This document shows positions 34,864 through 43,252 of a stretch of 64,000 bases of DNA, one piece after another. This stretch comes from Bacteroidales bacterium UBA4788. Its GTDB lineage: Bacteria > Bacteroidota > Bacteroidia > Bacteroidales > VadinHA17. The stretch is taken from the NCBI GenBank assembly GCA_002402965.1, contig DHGW01000070.1:20664-84663 (forward strand), in the 5' to 3' direction. The notes under the pieces were generated by a model. That model did not search any database. It had not been told where the DNA came from and worked only from the letters and a program-made list of their open reading frames with translations. The position numbers and the translations under genes are program-made. Numbering within the stretch: the stretch's first letter is position 1; the number at the start of each line of letters is the position of its first letter.

Positions 34864-37800
34864 TTATCTGTCAGGCAGGTATACCAGCCTTGCCCTGTAC
34901 GATATGCCATTGAGCTCTGCAGTCACTATATATACTCCCGGTGCAAGGCCTGCCTCTGACAGGTCAATCACCGAGGTGCCGTCAATCTCTTTCATCAGTA
35001 CTGTTACCCCTGTCCAGGAGATGAACCTCAGTTTGACCGTTCCGCTCATCTCTTCGCCGGCACTCACAACCACCACACCGCTTGTCGGGTTGGGATAGAT
35101 TTTAAGGTTGCCCCATTGTTTTTGGAGTAATTCTGACACAGAGGTGGATACAGCGTCATCGGCAAAGGGTGAGCCGCCGGCATTCGCGGAGTGCCTCCAG
35201 TAGGAGGAGAGACCCGGGTCGCCCCCGGGGTCTGCCAGCTGCGGAACAAGCGAGAAGCCGTCGCCGTCCGCCGCAAGCGGCCATGGCGAGTCATCGGAAT
35301 AGGTGAATGACAGTATCCTGTTTTCGTTTTTATCGTTGATAAGTACAAATTCACCTGCGTTGGAAAGGTTGCCGCTGAAGTTGCCGCTGGGGCTTCTCCC
35401 GTAAAACGAATAGAACTCCTCTGGCTTCGAGGCAATTACGTAAAATCCTTTCGGGGGAAGCATCTCCCCGTCAGGCACCCTGTAATATACCGCGGTGTCA
35501 ACGGTAAGCCCGGAGATGTTCACCGCATTCGCGCCTGTGTTTTTGAGCTCGAGGAACTCCAGGTCCTTCCCGTCAACGGTGTCATTGCCATTTATCAGGT
35601 CCGCAGGGTGATAATGGACCTCCGTCACCTTCAGATGGGAGTAGTCCTCATTGGCAGCCGAGAACCGGACCTCCTTCAATGCGCTCCATGACTGGCCGTC
35701 GAGGATGCGTGACCTGAAGATCATTGACGCTGATACAGTGAGATTTGAGCCGTTCTGTGCAGACACGGCCTTTCCTGACAATGTTCCTCCCGTGAGCCGC
35801 GGGTCACTGCCGTCAGTTGTATAGTAAATCTGACCTCCTGGATTTGGATTCATCAGCGTTATGATGACCGGGGATGAGATGATCCTCTCAGCCGTAAGTG
35901 TGAGGCCCGATTCTCTGACTATGGTTGGTTCCAGGGAGGGGTAGAGTCCCGCAGACTTCAGCTGGCTTATCACAATGTCTGACCTCACCGGGAAGAAGTT
36001 GTTCTCGATATCGGCAACCTCGGGAAGCCAGTCGTCAATCCTGTCTTTCGGTTCCCAGCTCTTCGAATCTCCCCACCGGGCCGACTCGGCTATTATCGCC
36101 ATGTCGACCTGCTCCTTCCTCGCGCGAAAGCGGTTGGTGCTCCTGCCGGGCGAAAGGGCGCCGCCGAGTGAGAAGTGTTTATAGGCCCTGTCCGCAAAGC
36201 GAAGCCTGTATTCGGCATTGGAAGCCAGCCTGTGGTGCAGCCATTGTGGCTGGAAATTACTCAGGCCTGATACCGTCATCGCCGGATCATTGATCGTCAC
36301 CCTGTTCTCGTTTATGCCATCGCTGAGCGAGTAACGGCTCACGAACATCGAATGCTCGGAGTCATGCGCCAGGAAGACAAATCCTTCTCCCTTGTTTTTT
36401 TTATTCAGGATGGCGTAGTAGTTGTTTGCCATGGCGTTGGAGGCGAAGGCCGAAACGGGTGCGTCGAAGTTACCGGTGTAGAATATCACCAGCATGTAAT
36501 CTATCAGGTTGTCGATGTCAACCCACACCCTCGTGTTCTTCACCGGTTTTCCGGTCTGGTCCTTTCCCTCAAGAGCGAAATAGTCCGCGTTGGAGGTGAA
36601 GCCCCGGGCAGACCTGTTGTACAGCTCCTGCCACGACTCCATTGTGCCGTCAGTCGCCTCGTTGAAATAGGGCCATGCCTCCACCGAGACCTTTATGACG
36701 TCATAGTCATCCTCGCTGTCGCCGAAGTAGGTCTCTGCATAATCGGCATCGGCACGTTCCTCTGTCTGGTACAGTCCCCAGTACATGCCGTTGAGGTAGA
36801 GGTGGTAATATCTTCCCCTGGTGTATGGCTGACCCATTTCGCGCTGCGTGTCCCTTGAGAAGATATCCCTCAGGAAGGTATTGTGCGAGTCGCCATCCAT
36901 GCTCCATGAGTAGTTCTGCTCGGTTCTCAGGTCAACCTTGTCGAACTCGGTTGCGCCCTCATCGCCGAAGAGGGGATAGAACAGCTTGCCGGGCCCGTAC
37001 TCTTTCCTGAAGAAGAAGCGGAAAGCATGCTTGGGGTTTTCGGGCTTGCGGCTGGCTCCGCCGCGTATGCGGACACCTGCATTGACACTGAACTCCACCG
37101 AGTTGTCAGTGTCAATCAGCTCCAGCGAGCACTGCCGCTCCCACTCCTCGCCATGCATGTATGCGTTGACATAAATTCCTTGCGAGGGACTGAACATATC
37201 GGCATTTTCCGTCACAAGAGAGATCGACGGGATATCCATGAGGCTGGCCTCGATGTGCGGCCTGTAGCGCGGATCATTGACCACATCGGGGTCCATCGCC
37301 AGGTCAATCATCTGGCCGTTGACCGACGATGTGGGCCAGTCGGCCCCCGGGTGACCCTGGGTGAGTACCCTGTCAAGAAATATGAACGACCTGGTGACGG
37401 GCCTCGACGGGGAGTAACCTTCCATGGCGAGCGAGGCGCGCACAATGAAAACCGGGGTCATGGGACGTCCGGCGGTTATTCCGGGATCGACCCTGACTGA
37501 AACGGCTGTGCTGCTGCGGATGGCTGTGGAAGATGTCTGGGGGTTGCTGCCGTCAATTGTATAAACTATATTGTACCCCGTTGCGCCGGAGGAGATTGCA
37601 AGATCGAAAGGAGCGTCACAGAAGCCGGCCTCCCGGCTGAAATTCAAAGGCATGCCGTCAGGGACTTCCGGAAGAGAGAGCGCGGCACTGATGCCAAGGT
37701 CGAAATAAAAGTCGGAGCTGTTAAGGGAGACATTGAATGCCTGGATGCAGAGGTAGTTTGTGCCTTCAACCAGCGGTACTTCGGTGGAATCAAGGGCGTA

Positions 37801-38244
37801 TATCTCATAGGTGCCCGACTCATGGTTAGCTGTTGCGAAATTCGTGGCTGACAGCGTCGCCGGGGCGTTCCTGCTCATAACCCGGGTGCCGTTGACCCAT
37901 ATCACAAACCCGTCGTCATAGTTGACCGAGAACCGGATAGTCTTAATCCTGTCTGTGGCGAAGGCATTGAAACTGCTCCTCAGGTAAAGTGTGGAGTAGC
38001 CGTTCATCATGTCACCCAGCAACACCCCGCCGGCGCCGTCGCCGTAACGGAATGGCGCGTTACCCTGGCTCCAGCCGGAGTCATTGAATGCCCCGGTCAT
38101 CCAGTCGCCCGGCAGGCTGGCAGCAGCTGAGCCTTTGAGGTATTTGTAACCTGAACCGGTGCTGAAATCAATCTGACCCTCAGTGACACTGCTCAGAAGG
38201 AGGGTGAGAGCGAGGATGATAATATGTGGTCTTAAGCGCATCAA
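34864..38244 (-). CDS. CotH-kinase-like / lamin-tail secreted protein, T9SS type A
   Basis: This secreted multidomain protein has 1126 residues. After the signal peptide (MMRLRPHIIILALTLLLSSVTEG) comes a beta-sandwich with SVNYDDGFVIWVNGTRV. It is followed by a chitobiase-type Fn3-like segment (NIVYTIDGSNPQTSS) and a CotH domain (GIYVNAYMHGEEWERQCSLE, GVRIRGGASRKPENPKHAFRFFF, LRDIFSRDTQREMGQP, YHLYLNGMYWGLYQTEERAD). A second YYTTDGSDPRLTGG module and a lamin-tail domain (VTEVHYHPADL, DLEFLELKNTG) come next. The end, LKIYPNPTSGVVVVS through APGVYIVTAELNG, is a type A T9SS sorting signal. CotH proteins in spores are atypical kinases; activity here is not shown. Confidence 0.9.
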   Translation of the reverse strand: MMRLRPHIIILALTLLLSSVTEGQIDFSTGSGYKYLKGSAAASLPGDWMTGAFNDSGWSQGNAPFRYGDGAGGVLLGDMMNGYSTLYLRSSFNAFATDRIKTIRFSVNYDDGFVIWVNGTRVMSRNAPATLSATNFATANHESGTYEIYALDSTEVPLVEGTNYLCIQAFNVSLNSSDFYFDLGISAALSLPEVPDGMPLNFSREAGFCDAPFDLAISSGATGYNIVYTIDGSNPQTSSTAIRSSTAVSVRVDPGITAGRPMTPVFIVRASLAMEGYSPSRPVTRSFIFLDRVLTQGHPGADWPTSSVNGQMIDLAMDPDVVNDPRYRPHIEASLMDIPSISLVTENADMFSPSQGIYVNAYMHGEEWERQCSLELIDTDNSVEFSVNAGVRIRGGASRKPENPKHAFRFFFRKEYGPGKLFYPLFGDEGATEFDKVDLRTEQNYSWSMDGDSHNTFLRDIFSRDTQREMGQPYTRGRYYHLYLNGMYWGLYQTEERADADYAETYFGDSEDDYDVIKVSVEAWPYFNEATDGTMESWQELYNRSARGFTSNADYFALEGKDQTGKPVKNTRVWVDIDNLIDYMLVIFYTGNFDAPVSAFASNAMANNYYAILNKKNKGEGFVFLAHDSEHSMFVSRYSLSDGINENRVTINDPAMTVSGLSNFQPQWLHHRLASNAEYRLRFADRAYKHFSLGGALSPGRSTNRFRARKEQVDMAIIAESARWGDSKSWEPKDRIDDWLPEVADIENNFFPVRSDIVISQLKSAGLYPSLEPTIVRESGLTLTAERIISSPVIITLMNPNPGGQIYYTTDGSDPRLTGGTLSGKAVSAQNGSNLTVSASMIFRSRILDGQSWSALKEVRFSAANEDYSHLKVTEVHYHPADLINGNDTVDGKDLEFLELKNTGANAVNISGLTVDTAVYYRVPDGEMLPPKGFYVIASKPEEFYSFYGRSPSGNFSGNLSNAGEFVLINDKNENRILSFTYSDDSPWPLAADGDGFSLVPQLADPGGDPGLSSYWRHSANAGGSPFADDAVSTSVSELLQKQWGNLKIYPNPTSGVVVVSAGEEMSGTVKLRFISWTGVTVLMKEIDGTSVIDLSEAGLAPGVYIVTAELNGISYRARLVYLPDR

Positions 38245-38495
38245 CCTGGATCAATAGAGGGTTATCCCGGGTATCACCAAATACACAGATATCCGGGGCA
38301 CCCAAAAATAGCTGTTTTTAAGTTATACGGCCCTGGAGGGAATAGGTTCCCGTATGTTATGAAAGAGGTTTTCAGGAAAATTCTCCGGAAATTACAGTGA
38401 GGGCCGGCTTGTCATGTTCCGGTTGTTCCCTTTCACTGACGTCGCGCATGCGAAGTCATCAGTTTCCGTCACCTGGAGAGAGGAACGATGATCCG

Positions 38496-38696
38496 CTAAA
38501 AGAGAGCGTATTCCACCCGCGTGATCTTCTTTGCTGCCTTGAGCGTGTCTTGCAGCAGGTCACTCAGGTGGTGGAGTTCAAACTCCTTTCCGCCCCTCTC
38601 CTTTGCGTAGAACTTACTTATCTTCCCGGGCGATGACCTTATCACAACGTCCTTTGCCGGATTCATCAGGTAGGTTCTCCCATGCGGCAGGCTCAT
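38496..38696 (-). CDS. Small basic protein, possibly real
   Basis: This is a 66-residue frame (MSLPHGRTYLMNPAKD, then IRSSPGKISKFYAKERGG, HHLSDLLQDTLKAAKKIT, ending RVEYALF); a start 21 bases upstream is possible. There is no signal peptide or membrane segment. The composition is soluble, basic and helix-prone, as in a genuine small protein, and the region is otherwise empty. No family is recognised. It could be a small nucleic-acid-binding or regulatory protein, but nothing supports a specific function. Confidence 0.5.
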   Translation of the reverse strand: MSLPHGRTYLMNPAKDVVIRSSPGKISKFYAKERGGKEFELHHLSDLLQDTLKAAKKITRVEYALF

Positions 38697-38717
38697 TATT
38701 GGAAAGTTGTAGTTCAT

Positions 38718-39031
38718 GTAGCTTGAATTACCTGTTGTTTTTCAAAGAATTGCCCCATTTTACCGGATACCTTCCTTTAATTTCAGGGGGCGTTCCGAAC
38801 TTTATATATTAAACGTGCATTTTTCAAAATAATTGCTGACAGTTAGGCGTTTGCGCGAAATATTCATAGGTGTTGCCGGGATGGCCCGGTATTTGGACTT
38901 CAGGTCCGGAGCCGGGCATTGCTGAAGCGATGAAATATTGCTCCGGCAGAGGGTTCCGGATACGAATTTTAATGGCGGAGAGTTATATAGAATAACTGTT
39001 TAACTTCCTTCACAAAAACGTACGGCGAAGT
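38718..39031. other. Intergenic region with clustered GC-rich hairpins
   Basis: There is no gene here. Around 38874-38947 lie adjacent hairpins: TGCCGGG-ATGG-CCCGGTA (38874-38891), GGAC-TTCAG-GTCC (38895-38907), and a longer pairing GCCGG (38911-38915) with CCGGC (38943-38947). They sit about 85-155 bases ahead of the TPR gene and could be part of its leader or a small structured RNA. TAACTTCC at 39001 is a partial -7 match. Confidence 0.45.
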
Positions 39032-40378
39032 ATGATGACGAGAACAGAGAAAGGCAGGCGGACATTCATGATTATGGCTGCAGTGTGCATGATTATCCTG
39101 TCGGCCAAAATTTCAGGCCAGGGTGTTATTGATACAGCCACGGTCACCGGGATTGCGCAGGATAGCACCGGGTGTCCTGAAAAGATTTCACTCTACAGGG
39201 CAGCGCATTTGAATGCTGACCCGGTTGTCGCCCTCGGATACTGGAGGGAAGCTCTTGCTTCGTGCCCTGAGGTCTCTGAGGACATTTATGCCGACGGCGA
39301 AGTGATGTACCGGGAGATGTTTGACCTGACGGCCGGGCCGGAATACATCGACTCAATAATCATGATCCTGACGCAACGGACCTATTATTTCAACAATAAA
39401 CCGGCGCATGACATGCATAAGGCTGAGCTTCTGCTTGATCTTGCCGGAGACGATCCTGAGTACCTGGGATTATGCTACAATATACTTATGGAGGCAGCCG
39501 AGAGCTATCCTGATCAGATGGAGTGCGGTCATTTCGTGTGCCTGGCCACCGTGGCCGCCAGCCTTTATGCGATGGGGATCATTGACGCCGGAGAGATGTC
39601 GAACACATTTGTTACCTCCATCGGGACGGTTGATGACAGGATTGAAACAGGTACCGGCAGCTGCAGCAATGCGGAGGATCTGGAGAACATGGAAACCTTT
39701 TACCGTACCAGTGGTGCGATGACCTGCGAAGGGCTGGAGACACTTTATGCCCGGAAGGTCGACCGCAACTTCCGGGACACTCTGTTTATCAGCAAGGTCC
39801 GTGGTATGCTGACCGAGGCGGGTTGCACCGGCTCGGATCTCTATTATAATATTGCGGTGAAGATGTTTGCGAATAACCGTACAGCGGCGAATGCCGTCAG
39901 GCTTGCCGAGCTGAACATCTCCCGGAATGACACAGAGAGAGCCATTTCCTATTTCACTGAGGCCTACAATCGCGACACAACAGGTACTGTTCGTTCCGGG
40001 GTACTGATCCGGGTTGCATTGATGGAACTGGAGCAGGGCAAGAGGCAGGAGGCCAGGGACCGGGCGGAGCATGCTTTTCAGCTGAACAAAAAGAATGCTG
40101 ATGCGCTGATGCTTCTCGCAGAGTGTTATGCAGGTGCCGAGCTTGGCAGCTCGTTTGACAATCACACTGCCTACTGGGTCGCGGTTGATTACCTTGAGGC
40201 GGCCATGAAGGTTGATCCCTCGCTCAGGAAAGTGGCTGAAGGTAAGATCAGGGCATACTCCAAACTTTTCCCGACGAGGGAGGAGTGTTTTTACCGCAAG
40301 ATACTTGACGAGGGCACCGTATTCAATGTCGGTAGCTGGGTCAGCGAAGTGACCCGGGTCAGGTTCAGGAAAGAGTAA
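39032..40378 (+). CDS. Exported tetratricopeptide-repeat protein
   Basis: This 448-residue protein has an N-terminal signal (MMTRTEKGRRTFMIMAAVCMIILSAKISGQ). The mature part is helical with TPR-like pairs: NADPVVALGYWREALASCPE near residue 60 and, in the C-terminal half, AVRLAELNISRNDTERAISYFTEAYNRD, LEQGKRQEARDRAEHAFQLNKKNADALMLLAECY and AVDYLEAAMKVDPS. It ends VFNVGSWVSEVTRVRFRKE, a tail I associate with Bacteroidota envelope TPR proteins. Six cysteines are spread through the chain. It probably acts as a periplasmic scaffold. No partner is evident from the neighbours, which point the other way. Confidence 0.8.
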   Translation: MMTRTEKGRRTFMIMAAVCMIILSAKISGQGVIDTATVTGIAQDSTGCPEKISLYRAAHLNADPVVALGYWREALASCPEVSEDIYADGEVMYREMFDLTAGPEYIDSIIMILTQRTYYFNNKPAHDMHKAELLLDLAGDDPEYLGLCYNILMEAAESYPDQMECGHFVCLATVAASLYAMGIIDAGEMSNTFVTSIGTVDDRIETGTGSCSNAEDLENMETFYRTSGAMTCEGLETLYARKVDRNFRDTLFISKVRGMLTEAGCTGSDLYYNIAVKMFANNRTAANAVRLAELNISRNDTERAISYFTEAYNRDTTGTVRSGVLIRVALMELEQGKRQEARDRAEHAFQLNKKNADALMLLAECYAGAELGSSFDNHTAYWVAVDYLEAAMKVDPSLRKVAEGKIRAYSKLFPTREECFYRKILDEGTVFNVGSWVSEVTRVRFRKE

Positions 40379-40398
40379 CCAGGCAGGGTTTCAGGTCA

Positions 40399-40857
40399 CT
40401 ATCTGTTCCAGATATTTAGTACAACTTTCCACTGACCATCGGTCTTTTTCCAAATGTCGACCCATTTTGCGGGATCATCAACAATCCCCTCCGGAGTCTT
40501 TTTCTTCAGGAGATCAGTGCCCCATACGTAAGCCAGGTCTCCGGATAATGAAACTTCCACGAAATCGATATTCATAGAATATGTTTCCCAGAGCCAGACA
40601 GTGTCTGCTAATTCGGTTTCAAATCTTTTACGGTAATCTTCAATACCTGTTATAGGAGGAACGTCAGGTACCAGGTGGACAAGGCCAGGCGCCGTTAAGC
40701 TCAGAAGCTTTTCAATATCCCTGTTCTGATAGGCAACCGTCATCTGATTCTCAAGATTACGCACTGCGTCTGCTTCGGCAGCAATATCGACTTTTGGCGA
40801 GGTGGTACAGCCGGCAATTAAAAATAGAGCCGGAATAAACAAGACAAGTTTTTTCAT
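40399..40857 (-). CDS. NTF2-like (DUF4440/SnoaL-type) lipoprotein
   Basis: This is a 152-residue lipoprotein: signal MKKLVLFIPALFLIAGC with lipid Cys17. The mature part is a single cone-shaped NTF2-like domain: a long first helix (EADAVRNLENQMTVAYQNRDIEKLLSL), APGLVHLVPDVPPITGIEDYRKRFE, and the strand pair DLAYVWGTDLLKKK / GQWKVVLNIWNR. Such domains bind small hydrophobic ligands or have weak isomerase/hydrolase activity; the ligand is unknown. A very good Bacteroidota promoter lies directly upstream (40900-40931), and the gene appears monocistronic. Confidence 0.85.
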   Translation of the reverse strand: MKKLVLFIPALFLIAGCTTSPKVDIAAEADAVRNLENQMTVAYQNRDIEKLLSLTAPGLVHLVPDVPPITGIEDYRKRFETELADTVWLWETYSMNIDFVEVSLSGDLAYVWGTDLLKKKTPEGIVDDPAKWVDIWKKTDGQWKVVLNIWNR

Positions 40858-40899
40858 GATCTGAAGTTTTAGGGTTAATGTTCTGATTATAACTCAGAT

Positions 40900-40931
40900 C
40901 AAAGTTACAGCGGCAAAGTATCGAAGTCAAA
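40900..40931 (-). promoter_or_regulatory. Bacteroidota-type promoter of the NTF2-like lipoprotein gene
   Basis: Read on the minus strand, TTTG (40931-40928), a 20-base spacer and TAACTTTG (40907-40900) give a full match to TTTG-N19-21-TAnnTTTG. The start codon lies about 43 bases downstream of the -7 element. Confidence 0.8.
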
Positions 40932-40977
40932 TAAAAGAAGGGTTAACAACCCGGGAAATTCAGCTGAAATGGGGAAT

Positions 40978-41118
40978 TTACCAGACCTGTCCCCGCGGAA
41001 TGATCTTCATGAGGCAGAGATCGTCGCCTAATACAACTCTTTTTGCCGTCTCATCGCTGCTTTCGTTCTTCACGGCACCATAAAGCACCTGTTCCTGGAT
41101 TTTTCTGATGTCAAACAT
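40978..41118 (-). CDS. Possible 46-residue small protein
   Basis: This frame reads MFDIRKIQEQVLYGAVKN, ESSDETAKRVVLGDDLCLMK and IIPRGQVW, then stop. It is soluble, with a balanced charge pattern and ordinary codons, in an otherwise gene-free 680-base gap. There is no clear ribosome-binding site and no family I recognise. A frame this short can arise by chance, so I hold it as a candidate only. Confidence 0.35.
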   Translation of the reverse strand: MFDIRKIQEQVLYGAVKNESSDETAKRVVLGDDLCLMKIIPRGQVW

Positions 41119-41480
41119 GATAATAATTTCTACCGTCTAAAACCGGGTAAAGATAATTGTAATGATACGTCGATGTCACCATAAAAGTGAATGCCATATG
41201 ACCTGAAATCTAATCCTGCAGATGCTTCCGTTGGTCAAAAACAGAGATTTTGCCGGTAACAGGCCCATCAGTGACTAAGGATCAGATAATCAATGTCATG
41301 AACAAATGAATTCACTACTGAATCACTTTATTGCTCTTTTGGACGTAAAAAACCGTCTCTTTTTGACGAGCCGTATATATCTATGTGTGAGTCGGCATTA
41401 TCAGTCCATGAAACATTGGAAAAATTTGAGGAGCAGGTATTGTAATGCACTCATAAATACCACCATAGGAGCCTGAGGGC
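41119..41480. other. Intergenic region, no gene seen
   Basis: No reading frame with protein-like composition and no RNA gene is apparent. The sequence contains AT-rich stretches and a short imperfect repeat around GGACGTAAAAAACCGTC (about 41341). The promoter of the downstream glucosaminidase gene begins just after it. Confidence 0.5.
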
Positions 41481-41512
41481 CTTGTGCTGCGGGTCTTCAT
41501 GGCGTAACTTTG
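41481..41512 (+). promoter_or_regulatory. Promoter of the glucosaminidase gene
   Basis: CTTG (41481-41484), a 20-base spacer and a perfect TAACTTTG (41505-41512) fit the Bacteroidota promoter. The start codon lies 24 bases after the -7 element, so the leader is very short. Confidence 0.75.
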
Positions 41513-41544
41513 CCCTGTTAGTCAAAACGAACAGCCATGAAGAC
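41493..41544. repeat. 11-bp inverted repeat spanning promoter and start codon
   Basis: GTCTTCATGGC (41493-41503) and GCCATGAAGAC (41534-41544) are perfect complements 30 bases apart. The first arm lies in the promoter spacer; the second contains the ATG of the glucosaminidase gene. Confidence 0.7.
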
Positions 41545-42157
41545 AATTAAACAGATTTCTTCGGGTTTAAAAGTTGCTTGCAGAAACTGGAAGTTTATCC
41601 GGGATCTGAAGCTAAATCCGGTTCCTGTCGGTACTGCCGCTCGCTGCATCCTGCTCGGAATGATCTTTCTCCTGAACACTAATTTAGTTCCGGGAGGAAG
41701 TCCTGTAACGACAGAGGAGATGAAGCTCAGGGCTGAAAAGGATCTCTTCTATTTTGATATCAGGCACCAGCCATTTAGCGAAGACCTGCTGAAGAAATGC
41801 CTCGAATATGAAGGTGTGCTCTATCAGGATATCGTCATTTTACAGTCGCACCTTGAGACAGGGTATTTTACTTCGGATATATTTCTTAACGCGAACAACC
41901 TGTTTGGCATGAGATATCCCATACACAGGCCAACAGTTGCAACGGGTATCTACAAGGAGCATGCTCAGTATGCACACTGGTCCGATTCTGTAATAGACTA
42001 TGCCCTGTGGCAGAAGTATTACCTGTCGAGAGGTTACAGGCTTGAGAGTGAGATTGACAGCGATTTCTACCTTGTCTTCCTCAACTGCATCCCGTATGCC
42101 GAGGACAAGCGCTATGTTTCCAAGCTGGTGCAGATGTCAGGGGGCGATTTAACCTGA
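41537..42157 (+). CDS. Glucosaminidase (GH73-type) peptidoglycan hydrolase
   Basis: This is a 206-residue protein with an N-terminal hydrophobic segment (ARCILLGMIFLLNTNLV, residues about 35-52) acting as a signal or anchor. The domain is mannosyl-glycoprotein endo-beta-N-acetylglucosaminidase-like: VILQSHLETGYFTSDIFLNANNLFGMRYP carries the catalytic Glu in HLETG and the conserved NNLFGM. YAHWSDSVIDYALWQKYYL is the typical following segment. It should cut GlcNAc-MurNAc bonds in peptidoglycan for wall turnover. The long N-terminus ahead of the hydrophobic stretch (MKTIKQISSGLKVACRNWKF) is unusual. The promoter position supports this ATG as the start. Confidence 0.88.
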   Translation: MKTIKQISSGLKVACRNWKFIRDLKLNPVPVGTAARCILLGMIFLLNTNLVPGGSPVTTEEMKLRAEKDLFYFDIRHQPFSEDLLKKCLEYEGVLYQDIVILQSHLETGYFTSDIFLNANNLFGMRYPIHRPTVATGIYKEHAQYAHWSDSVIDYALWQKYYLSRGYRLESEIDSDFYLVFLNCIPYAEDKRYVSKLVQMSGGDLT

Positions 42158-42295
42158 GACAGTCACCCTTTTCAGATAATGCCGGATGAACCCTGGATCC
42201 GGAACTCCTGGCAAATATTTGCTCAGGCGGACCTTAGATAGTAATTTTAGACTTTCATCTATCTATTCGAAAATCATCTTTATACCTCTTACCAA

Positions 42296-42613
42296 ATGAG
42301 CACAGCAAAAAAATCACGGAGCTTTCCATACGGATTGGTAATCTTTATCCTTGTCCTGGCACTGTTTTACGCCACCAACCCTTCCGAGCAGCAGTTCACC
42401 TCCTTCCTGAAAGATAAGGTTCAGGAACAGGCCAGGGGTGACGAGACCATGGCTGGTGACCTGAAGAGAATACTGTCAGGACCGGCCGCATCGCTGGCGG
42501 GAATGGGGGCAGTCAGGAAGAACTATTATTTATGTTCAACCTACGAACTGGAGTTGCCGGGAGAGGAGCACCTGTACATTGGGCTCCTCGATCACTTCAT
42601 CAGGTTGCAATAA
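42296..42613 (+). CDS. Small membrane-anchored protein, DUF4359-like
   Basis: This is a 105-residue protein with one N-terminal membrane helix (YGLVIFILVLALFYATNPSEQQF) and a short outer domain ending ELELPGEEHLYIGLLDHFIRLQ. The helix followed by NPS(E/Q)xxF and the YIGLxxxFI end match what I recall of DUF4359, small proteins of unknown function in Bacteroidota and cyanobacteria. A single Cys (YLCST) lies in the outer part. It is probably transcribed alone. The broken lipoprotein gene on the other strand ends 13 bases beyond its stop. Confidence 0.7.
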   Translation: MSTAKKSRSFPYGLVIFILVLALFYATNPSEQQFTSFLKDKVQEQARGDETMAGDLKRILSGPAASLAGMGAVRKNYYLCSTYELELPGEEHLYIGLLDHFIRLQ

Positions 42614-42625
42614 CGGCCTGCCTCT

Positions 42626-42781
42626 TCACTGTTCGCAGGAATACCCCTGGCTCTCCCACTGTTCAATTGCATCCTGGCTGCATTCCCGGAACGACTCATT
42701 GCCCCTGGTGCACTTTTCGCAATAAAATACTTCGCACGAACTAAGTACATGACAAAAATTTACAACATTGGTTAACCCACA
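42626..42781 (-). pseudogene. Decapitated small Cys-rich lipoprotein gene
   Basis: On the minus strand an open frame reads VVNFCHVLSSCEVFYCEKC, then a short polar stretch to FRECSQDAIEQW and the end ESQGYSCEQ. HVLSSC is a lipobox, and the Cys pattern parallels the intact gene at 34547-34750 (SC, YCE, C, E-S/x-G-aromatic-x-C). No ATG, GTG or TTG exists in the frame before the in-frame TAA at 42782-42784, so the signal peptide's beginning is missing. The transposase remnant starts about 30 bases further on, and insertion followed by deletion probably removed the 5' end. Confidence 0.6.
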
Positions 42782-42811
42782 TTACAGGGTATCCATACAA
42801 AAGTGATATAA

Positions 42812-43252
42812 AACGGGATATATTTTCTCAGGACTTCATTAATGAAGCTTGATGAATGTACATTTTGGGCTATATATAACATTATCAGAGAAATAGAGTA
42901 TACCTTCAGAGTATTAAAAACCGACCTGGACCTGCGTCCCATCTATCATAAAACCGATGATGCCTCGATGGCACATCTGAACCTTGGTTTATTGGCCTAC
43001 TGGTTAGTTGCAACCATAAGATATCAGCTGAAACAAAATGGAATGAACTCCGGTTGGCGCGAAATGGTACGCTCGATGAACACCCAAAAGTGCGTAACAA
43101 CAAGCGTGGTAAACATCGAAAGGCAAACCATTTTAATACGACAATGCACGGAACCAACAAAGGAGACCAAGGCAATTTACGACTTGCTAAAATATAAATA
43201 TGTCCCCTTTACAAGAAAAAAATCTGTAGGGACCCCTGCTGAAATTTTTTAA
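42812..43252 (+). mobile_element. Insertion-sequence remnant: 3' part of an IS4/IS1634-type transposase
   Basis: The frame opens after a TAA at 42809 and reads NGIYFLRTSL, then IYNIIREIEYTFRVLKTDLD and LRPIYHKTDDASMAHL, continuing to LLAYWLVATIRYQLK. This is the C-terminal third of an IS4-superfamily DDE transposase, with the catalytic Glu in the REIEYTFRVLK segment and the typical 'LKTDLDLRPIYHK' phrase of IS1634-like elements. The first two catalytic Asp regions are missing, so it cannot transpose. The largest ATG-initiated frame is 42842-43252 (136 residues). I could not identify terminal inverted repeats. Confidence 0.88.

Noticed and set aside
39470..40165. 231-codon minus-strand frame opposite the TPR gene
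   Set aside because: Antisense to a protein with a signal peptide and TPR repeats; no domain or initiation signal of its own.
42532..42744. Plus-strand frame overlapping the end of the DUF4359-like gene
   Set aside because: It overlaps a better gene in another frame and lies antisense to the Cys-rich lipoprotein fragment; no protein-like pattern.
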